Virus record (IMG/VR): IMGVR_UViG_3300005527_000080
Span: 1 to 48,749 of that record
DNA length: 48,749 bases
Source of the DNA: a virus
Reading direction: 5' to 3' (one strand)
Shown here: positions 43,277-48,749 of the stretch, one piece after another
Position numbering within the stretch: the stretch's first letter is position 1
Layout of the letters: each line of letters starts with the position of its first letter
Notes under the pieces: model-generated
The model's database searches: none
What the model saw: the letters and a program-made list of their open reading frames with translations, nothing else
Told to the model about the DNA's origin: nothing
Made by a program: the position numbers and the translations under genes

Positions 43277-43473
43277 TTTCCTCCCAATACGTGTGTTCTA
43301 ATTCTAACTTTTTTATTTTTTTCGTATTCACTGAATAAGTGATCGTCGCTATAAGGATATTTTTTTACGATGATTACATATTCATTTTTATATGTGGTAG
43401 CGTATGCATTATCATACCATGCGTATTTTGAAAAATACGATACTATCTCAGTTAGTTTTTTATCCATTTTCAT
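43273..43473 (-). CDS. Small hypothetical protein between clamp loader and deoxyribosyltransferase-like gene
   Basis: This protein has 66 residues from the ATG at 43473 (MKMDKKLTEIVSYFSKYAWY), chosen because it overlaps the clamp-loader stop by 4 nt. It is basic with a Tyr/Lys-rich centre, and no family is recognised. In T4 the gene after 44 is 62, the clamp-loader small subunit (187 aa). This product is far too short for a normal gp62 but occupies its slot. Confidence 0.65.
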   Translation of the reverse strand: MKMDKKLTEIVSYFSKYAWYDNAYATTYKNEYVIIVKKYPYSDDHLFSEYEKNKKVRIRTHVLGGK

Positions 43474-44396
43474 AGTATTTCTAGAAGTTTTGCAATACAC
43501 GCCATGAAGGCAATTTCTTTATTCACAATCATGCTGCTTTGATACAAATACTCTGCCACAACCAAAATCGCTGCCGATTGCTGTTTTGGTGCATAATCAT
43601 CAACACGATCAAATAAAGTTTGATACAATTCTTCATAGTGACGAATACCACTATCTGCAATCAACTGTCTAATTTTATTGAATCCGGTGGCAGCGTTGGA
43701 TTCCGACTTCAAAATCTCAACAAGCTGATTTTTAGTATTGTATGAAGACGAATTTAATTCTGCGATTTTAATCTCACCATTCAACACGCTCTGTTGTGCA
43801 AAATTTAACACTTTACGAATATCAGGATAATATGTGTTAACAATATAACCCAAATCTTCCATTGTGTGCTGTATGTTTTCGGCATGCAACACATTTTTTA
43901 GATGGATTGCCACATCTTTCTTTTGCAGAGGACTAATTTCAAAACACTGACAACGTGAATACAATGGCTCACTAATCTTTTCAATATAGTTACAGGTTAG
44001 AATGAATCGTGTAGTCAATGCATACGTCTCCATAATGTTACGTAATGCCGCCTGTGAATTGTGTGTGAGATAATCTGCTTCGTCCAAAATAATGATCTTC
44101 AATTCAGAAAATCCAACATTTGAGGCAAAATCTTTAATTTTTGTACGAACGTTATCAACATTGTTTTCGTCCGATGCGTTAATATACATTGCATCGCACT
44201 CAACATTCTTGATAATCAGCTTTGCCAAGGTTGTCTTGCCGGTTCCCGCAGTGCCATGAAATAACAGATGTGGGATGTTCTTTGAATCAATAAATTTACG
44301 AATTGTAGCAATCAAATTTGGATTACTTACATATTCATCCAAAGATGAAGGACGATATTTTTCAGGCCAGATAGTATGATGTTCTTGTGTAGTCAT
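43470..44396 (-). CDS. 44: Clamp loader ATPase subunit (gp44-like)
   Basis: This 308-residue AAA+ protein matches gp44/RFC small subunits. It has WPEKYRPSSLDEYV at the N-terminus, Walker A FHGTAGTGKTTLAK (K54), Walker B IILDEADYL (D105, E106), sensor 1 LTCNY and the SRC arginine-finger motif (R148). A helical collar follows. In T4 four gp44 and one gp62 load the clamp onto primer ends. It lies 3 nt downstream of the clamp gene, the standard T4-like order. No gp62 gene is recognisable nearby. Confidence 0.93.
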   Translation of the reverse strand: MTTQEHHTIWPEKYRPSSLDEYVSNPNLIATIRKFIDSKNIPHLLFHGTAGTGKTTLAKLIIKNVECDAMYINASDENNVDNVRTKIKDFASNVGFSELKIIILDEADYLTHNSQAALRNIMETYALTTRFILTCNYIEKISEPLYSRCQCFEISPLQKKDVAIHLKNVLHAENIQHTMEDLGYIVNTYYPDIRKVLNFAQQSVLNGEIKIAELNSSSYNTKNQLVEILKSESNAATGFNKIRQLIADSGIRHYEELYQTLFDRVDDYAPKQQSAAILVVAEYLYQSSMIVNKEIAFMACIAKLLEIL

Positions 44397-44399
44397 ATA

Positions 44400-45170
44400 T
44401 TATTTAACAGTAAGACCGGTTACGTGATAGGTTGCAATGATGTCGCCGCTTGTAAATTGAGCAGTTGCCATAGGCTTAGTAACACCCAATTTGAGAATTG
44501 TATCGGTAGCATCTTTATTTGCTACCAAAATTTGCTTCAAATACTCAGAACTAAAACCAAGTGACGATGGAAGTGTATCTTTCCCATTTGCAGTTTTAGG
44601 CAAATATTTAATTTTTGAAGTGTTTAATGACTTGTTTGCACCTTGAATATGGCCGAATACCATTTCAAGTTTATTATCCTTGTTCATTTGAAATACTACA
44701 TTCTCGCTATCGGACAATGCAGTTGTACTAGCAATATAAGTGTCAATAAAGTCTCTATCAAGCACGATTTCTACTTCAAACGGAGGTTCATTGACCTTCT
44801 TGATGGTCTTTACCACTTCATTTGCTCGCAATACATTAATATCAGCGGTTACATATTCCATCTCAATATTACCAGAATTTACTACAATATTGTAAATTTT
44901 GCCATTGTTGTCTTGTTTGACGGACAATTTGATATCCGCATCCAGTGCATTCAACATCTTCAATAGCTTGGTGGTATCATTTACTGCAAACTCGGTTGTT
45001 GGAATTTCTTCAAAATTATTTAGTTCAACTACTACGCTCAGTACATAATTTGGAGTACACGCTGCCATTCGTAGCTGCTTTTTATCATTCAGTACCTTCC
45101 AAATTGAAGTTTCCATAAAATTTGCAAGATAATACTTCTTAATCATCGATTCTAATGTAGATTTAATCAT
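44400..45170 (-). CDS. 45: Sliding clamp (gp45-like)
   Basis: This 256-residue protein is identified as the processivity clamp by length (T4 gp45 is 228) and beta-alpha-beta repeat pattern. It has an N-terminal STLESMIKKYYLANFMETSI helix, a central acidic interdomain part and a Thr/Ala-rich C-terminal strand pair (ATAQFTSGDIIATYHVTG). Its place between polymerase and loader supports the call. The ring tethers the polymerase and activates late transcription with the gp55-like sigma factor. Its ATG lies directly after the U-tract of a strong hairpin (45171-45220), so expression is probably controlled at that element. Confidence 0.85.
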   Translation of the reverse strand: MIKSTLESMIKKYYLANFMETSIWKVLNDKKQLRMAACTPNYVLSVVVELNNFEEIPTTEFAVNDTTKLLKMLNALDADIKLSVKQDNNGKIYNIVVNSGNIEMEYVTADINVLRANEVVKTIKKVNEPPFEVEIVLDRDFIDTYIASTTALSDSENVVFQMNKDNKLEMVFGHIQGANKSLNTSKIKYLPKTANGKDTLPSSLGFSSEYLKQILVANKDATDTILKLGVTKPMATAQFTSGDIIATYHVTGLTVK

Positions 45171-45220
45171 AAAAGAAAAACTGCTCGGTTATAAGTTACG
45201 CCACACTATAGCCGAGCAGT
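45171..45220 (-). terminator. Strong hairpin plus U-tract between polymerase and clamp genes
   Basis: Arms ACTGCTCGGTTAT (45180-45192) and ATAGCCGAGCAGT (45208-45220) form a 13-bp stem with one G-U pair and a 15-nt loop. On the transcribed minus strand it is followed by TTTTTCTTTT and then directly by the clamp ATG. This has full intrinsic-terminator form but stands inside the replisome operon, so it is probably an attenuator or a processing/translation control site. Confidence 0.75.
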
Positions 45221-45239
45221 TGTAGGTTGTCCAGTTTAT

Positions 45240-47771
45240 TTACTCACAATCAAATATAATATTCATTGTGTTCATGCTGTATTGATCTGGATAATTCCAC
45301 TTCAATACGTTGTAAAAGTCTTCTAATTTGCTTTTGAGTTCTTTTTGATACATCAATTTACGATCAATGTATTTCTCAATAAAATCAAGAATTTCTTTAG
45401 GATCGGTGCCGTCAGCTTTCATAGCCAATGCATCAATACCATAGTCATTCTCAATTAAATACACCCACTTGATTTTTTGTCCATGCATCAGTTTTGGATA
45501 TTTAGTGTCAAGTTTCCAAAACTCAAGCAAATCATTGTAAGCAAGACCAGCTTTTACTTGAGCAGGAGTACCCAATATAAAATTAAAAGGTACACGATTA
45601 TTAGGATCATAATTTTTACCTTTATCCATACTTACAAACTTGATACTTGTGTTTTTTGCAAGTTCAATGATCGGCACGTCGTTCAATGTCAATTCAAACT
45701 CATAAATTTTCTGATTGATGATCTTCATGTCAGTCTTTTTAAGAATGTCAATCAAAAAGTCATTCATAAATTTTCTGAATCGAATTGGAAAACTTGTACG
45801 AACTACGTCGATACCTTTGATTTCTAGTTCATCACATTCAACACCATTTTTATTAATAATGAACTGTGTATAACGTTTCTTAGCCAGCCAAAATGAACTC
45901 TTGGCAATAACTTCTTGTTTTGCTTCAAATTCATGATGTTTCAAATGAAAGGCTCGTTGTGCCATTACATCAAAGATTTTATTAACAAACGTCTGTACCT
46001 CTGAACAAATTTTCAATGTTGTTTTGATCATTAACTCTTCGTTGTTAACATCAATTTCTGGCATGGTTCGTTCAATAATAGGCAATGCGCTTGCAAAGCA
46101 ACTGTCTGTATCAGTGTAGATGACATAATCACCGTCATCTTTTAGAATATCCTGATAATATTGATTGATTGCTTTACCTGCCGTTTGAATAATGGTTACA
46201 CCACTCTTCGTAACAGCTTCTGCATTGTCTTTATCGTAAAATCTAAAAATTGGCAATCCAAGCACACCATAAGCACTGTTCAACATAATCTTTTGTACCA
46301 ACTGACGTTGATTATAAAATTGATACATTTCTTTGTTGTTTTCTTTAGCATACTTCTTTTCCAATTTACGCATCTCAACACGTTCATCAAACCACTTGGA
46401 TAGAATCGATGGAATAACACCTTTCTTATCCAATTTGTACAAGCAACCGTTGCTCGAAACACTCAAGTTTTGCTGAGTCAACAATTTATGAAATTCATCC
46501 ATAGTATATGGATTGCCCGCAATAAATACTTTTTCAAGTTTGCCGGAAAGATACGCTTCTACATCCCAACTATCAATCTTACCAACTTTCGTTTCTGGAC
46601 TAATATTGAGACTAATCATGATTTTTGGATACATACTGGTCAAGTCCAAGTCAAATACATATTCGTACCGACCCGGAATTGGATCTTTCACATATGCACC
46701 TTCAAATCCTTCTTCGTTAGCTTCCAAACGCTGCTCATATTCTTCCTTGCCCTCCATTGGTTTATTTGGAGCAATAAGACCACCATTACGGCGCAAATAT
46801 GTCAATATTGCACCTTCTAGGTATCGACTGCTCCATGCAAAGTTTTCATATGGAACATGACCTGTGTGACAAATTTTACGGGCCAATTCAATATATTGTT
46901 TGAGTTTATCAATCTCAACAACAATTTTTACGTCGTTGATATTGTAACGAATATACTTTTCCAAATCAGTCTTATACAAATGATCAAGACTTCCTTCAAA
47001 TTCCACCTTACCAATACCGACAAATTTGCGGCCAATTGGATCAAGTGCATACGAAGGTTCACGCTTGTCTGAATATTTCTTGAACAATTCAAGATAATCC
47101 AAACAACTAATACCCGCTATCACCAACCGTTTGCTCCAATCGTTGATATAACAAATATCAATGGGACTCAATCGCTTTGAATGCTCTTTTCCCATTACAT
47201 TCGTAATACGATTATACAGATAAGGCATATCAAATCCATCAATATTCCAACCTGTAACAATGGTAAATCCGAGTTCATTCCATTTGTTTAGGAACTTGCT
47301 CAATAGATTATATTCGTTGTCACTAGAAATAATTTCTATACCATCAATAGAATTGGTTTTTACCCGATTGTCTTTATCAAGTAGAAATGCAATATATTTG
47401 CCGCCTACATAATCATATAATGCAATTGCAGTGATTTCTTTATCGCCCTTTTCAACGGTTGGAAACCCACCTTCGCTGTCCGTTTCAATATCGATGCAAC
47501 CAATACGATGTCCTTTGGATACATCATCACTGGACTCGTACAAGTCAATTAAAATTTTGGTTTCAATTGGAATATCCGAGCCAAAAAGTGATGGATCTCT
47601 AGGATTAAAAAATGTGACTCGTTCTAGTTCGTCACCATAAATACTACGATAACGTCCACCGGGACGCTTACGAAATGCATAGTTTTGAAAAGGTATATTT
47701 TGATAACCACCTTCATCATCCCATAGATGAACAGTGTTTGTTTTTTTATCTACGAATATATTTTGATACAT
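45240..47771 (-). CDS. 43: Family B DNA polymerase (gp43-like)
   Basis: This 843-residue replicative polymerase has a 3'-5' exonuclease: ExoI IDIETD (D94, E96), ExoII GWNIDGFD (D181), ExoIII YNINDVKIVV (D280). The polymerase motifs are A, DLDLTSMYP (D376), B, KIMLNSAYG (K494-G502), and C, YTDTDS (D554, D556), followed by KKRY in the thumb/KxY region. All catalytic residues are present. It is slightly shorter than T4 gp43 (898), like cyanophage homologues. It is 9 nt downstream of the small gene at 47781 and is separated from the clamp gene by the hairpin at 45180-45220. Confidence 0.96.
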   Translation of the reverse strand: MYQNIFVDKKTNTVHLWDDEGGYQNIPFQNYAFRKRPGGRYRSIYGDELERVTFFNPRDPSLFGSDIPIETKILIDLYESSDDVSKGHRIGCIDIETDSEGGFPTVEKGDKEITAIALYDYVGGKYIAFLLDKDNRVKTNSIDGIEIISSDNEYNLLSKFLNKWNELGFTIVTGWNIDGFDMPYLYNRITNVMGKEHSKRLSPIDICYINDWSKRLVIAGISCLDYLELFKKYSDKREPSYALDPIGRKFVGIGKVEFEGSLDHLYKTDLEKYIRYNINDVKIVVEIDKLKQYIELARKICHTGHVPYENFAWSSRYLEGAILTYLRRNGGLIAPNKPMEGKEEYEQRLEANEEGFEGAYVKDPIPGRYEYVFDLDLTSMYPKIMISLNISPETKVGKIDSWDVEAYLSGKLEKVFIAGNPYTMDEFHKLLTQQNLSVSSNGCLYKLDKKGVIPSILSKWFDERVEMRKLEKKYAKENNKEMYQFYNQRQLVQKIMLNSAYGVLGLPIFRFYDKDNAEAVTKSGVTIIQTAGKAINQYYQDILKDDGDYVIYTDTDSCFASALPIIERTMPEIDVNNEELMIKTTLKICSEVQTFVNKIFDVMAQRAFHLKHHEFEAKQEVIAKSSFWLAKKRYTQFIINKNGVECDELEIKGIDVVRTSFPIRFRKFMNDFLIDILKKTDMKIINQKIYEFELTLNDVPIIELAKNTSIKFVSMDKGKNYDPNNRVPFNFILGTPAQVKAGLAYNDLLEFWKLDTKYPKLMHGQKIKWVYLIENDYGIDALAMKADGTDPKEILDFIEKYIDRKLMYQKELKSKLEDFYNVLKWNYPDQYSMNTMNIIFDCE

Positions 47772-47780
47772 AATTGTATA

Positions 47781-48092
47781 TTACACCGACGTTGAATCAG
47801 GATTGGGAGTGTCGTTCGGGGTCTCGACAGACGACGAAACGGGTGGAACCGGGGGAACAATTGGTGCCATATTTAATTTTTGTCGCAACGACTCATAAAT
47901 CGACTTATATTCGTCTTTAACAGCCAATTCAATTTGATCCACTCTAGATCGAATAGCATGTGGTTTGATGGCGCAAAATACAGATGGCTCCAATTCCACA
48001 CCAGCCAATACAGGTGGAGTAGTTTTGTTGACGGCATACCACAACATTTCGATTTCGTCTTCTGTCAGTGACTTGAATTCTTCCAATCTCAT
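47781..48092 (-). CDS. Small hypothetical protein upstream of DNA polymerase
   Basis: This 103-residue protein has a helical N-terminal domain (MRLEEFKSLTEDEIEMLWYA, later RSRVDQIELAVKDEYKSIYE) and a Pro/Val/Ser/Thr-rich disordered tail (PIVPPVPPVSSSVETP). No family is recognised. It sits 9 nt before the polymerase gene in the same direction and is likely co-expressed with it. A role as a polymerase-associated factor is speculation. Confidence 0.65.
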   Translation of the reverse strand: MRLEEFKSLTEDEIEMLWYAVNKTTPPVLAGVELEPSVFCAIKPHAIRSRVDQIELAVKDEYKSIYESLRQKLNMAPIVPPVPPVSSSVETPNDTPNPDSTSV

Positions 48093-48123
48093 GCTATCAA
48101 ACTACCACAGAAAAGGAAAGTAG

Positions 48124-48749
48124 TCAACGTATTTTAACACCAACTACATCTTTGTTAACAACGATAAATTTAATATTTGATTGTATTTCATTTAATGTTG
48201 TCAATTCTGCACTCAATTCTTTATTATCTGTATCATCCAATGATTTAAGGCTAAACATATTTTGTTTTTTCATATGTTCCGCTGTGCGGCCTTGTAATTT
48301 TGGTGCAGGAATCACAACCAACATATTTTTTTCTTTTACAACCTGAGTATACTTGCTAATACTATCCATTACAGTTGCTTCTCCTTCCAAGACAATAAAT
48401 AATAAACTTTTTTCTTCGCTTCGAATTATAAATTTGCCACTTTTAATTACAATACTTGCCATCGAAGTAGAAACAATCATTGGATTTTCTTCAGTAAATT
48501 CCGATTTTACATTCACTTGAGCAGATCCAAATAAGCTTAAATTTAAATTTGATGTAGTATACGTTGCAATATCCGGCAATTCATTTATATTGTTAAATGA
48601 TTGATCAAATGAATCTATACTAAGTTTACTATTGTCATTCAATTTAACGATTACATCTGTACTAAAAGCTACTATACTCTCATTGTTTGTATTTGAAATT
48701 GTATAAATCGCATCTTTACAATCATACGTTTGTTTTACAACCAATGCTG
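48124..48749 (-). CDS. FecR-like beta-domain protein (5' end outside window)
   Basis: The frame stays open to the window edge; the only start codon near it is a TTG at 48744, so the N-terminus probably lies beyond the window. About 207 residues are visible. A repetitive beta domain resembles FecR-type sequence: LFGSAQVNVKSEFTEENPMI, then SMASIVIKSGKFIIRS and LFIVLEGEATVMDSISKYTQ, and finally a KNMLVVIPAP strand. FecR domains occur in envelope signalling proteins and some viral surface proteins. The C-terminal ~55 residues are helical and charged. It heads the replisome operon, 31 nt upstream of the next gene. The FecR call is moderate. Confidence 0.6.
   Translation of the reverse strand, partial: ALVVKQTYDCKDAIYTISNTNNESIVAFSTDVIVKLNDNSKLSIDSFDQSFNNINELPDIATYTTSNLNLSLFGSAQVNVKSEFTEENPMIVSTSMASIVIKSGKFIIRSEEKSLLFIVLEGEATVMDSISKYTQVVKEKNMLVVIPAPKLQGRTAEHMKKQNMFSLKSLDDTDNKELSAELTTLNEIQSNIKFIVVNKDVVGVKIR

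Noticed and set aside
1-48749. Alternative genetic code (stop reassignment)
   Set aside because: TAA, TGA and TAG all appear as terminal stops of compact genes and long frames show no internal stop, so the standard bacterial code fits.
1-48749. tRNA genes, CRISPR array, insertion sequences, attachment sites
   Set aside because: No cloverleaf-sized gap, spaced direct repeats, transposase or integrase gene was found; gaps between genes are all under about 80 nt.

Overview
The window is 48.7 kb of AT-rich double-stranded DNA from a contractile-tailed bacteriophage related to T4. It has almost no intergenic space, many 4-nt ATGA start/stop overlaps, and a diagnostic T4-type gene set. That set includes a late sigma factor like gp55, a cell-puncturing spike like gp5, wedge proteins like gp25 and gp6, a family B DNA polymerase like gp43, a sliding clamp like gp45, a clamp loader like gp44, a TOPRIM primase, a RuvC-like resolvase and an Mre11/Rad50 pair like gp47/gp46. 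The spike and several tail proteins resemble the cyanophage-type branch more than T4 itself. Starts are almost never preceded by a Shine-Dalgarno motif, which would fit a host that does not depend on it (Bacteroidota, for example). The host itself cannot be named from the sequence.

Layout. 1-1214 (+): end of a fibre-like structural protein overlapped by a GlcNAc-type glycosyltransferase. 1254-3650 (+): membrane and small proteins, then the late sigma factor. 3663-19711 (+): an uninterrupted baseplate/tail module (spike, gp25, gp6, a 1361-residue tail protein, several adhesin-like beta-rich proteins, an FG-GAP propeller protein and a tail protein with two dockerin-like calcium loops). 19734-24993 (+): a recombination/priming block inside the tail region (RuvC-like nuclease, DUF2786-like protein, primase, and a single-chain fusion of gp47 and gp46). 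25022-30239 (+): two long tail-fibre-type proteins. 30236-32583 (-): three accessory proteins, two with DUF5661-like segments. 32600-42685 (mostly -): a 10-kb glycan island with at least seven glycosyltransferases (GT4, GT8, GT6, GT25, GT2, a possible GT9-like protein, and a GT4 fused to a GH130-like propeller) and four methyltransferases. Two + strand glycosyltransferases sit in the middle of it. 42737-48749 (-): the replisome operon in the order FecR-like protein, small protein, polymerase, clamp, clamp loader, small protein, deoxyribosyltransferase-like protein.

How it fits together: polymerase, clamp, loader, primase and the Mre11/Rad50 fusion supply replication and recombination. The RuvC-like enzyme probably resolves branched DNA before packaging, and the late sigma factor would drive the tail genes. 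The glycan island could decorate virion fibres, remodel the host surface, or supply DNA-modification sugars; the sequence does not decide among these. The most notable points are the single-chain gp47-gp46 fusion, the methyltransferase split by an A10 run, the GT4-GH130 fusion, a GT6 (ABO-type) glycosyltransferase, dockerin-like loops inserted in a tail module, and a strong terminator hairpin abutting the clamp start codon.

No gene-free stretch longer than 300 bases exists. No tRNA, CRISPR array, insertion sequence or attachment site was seen.
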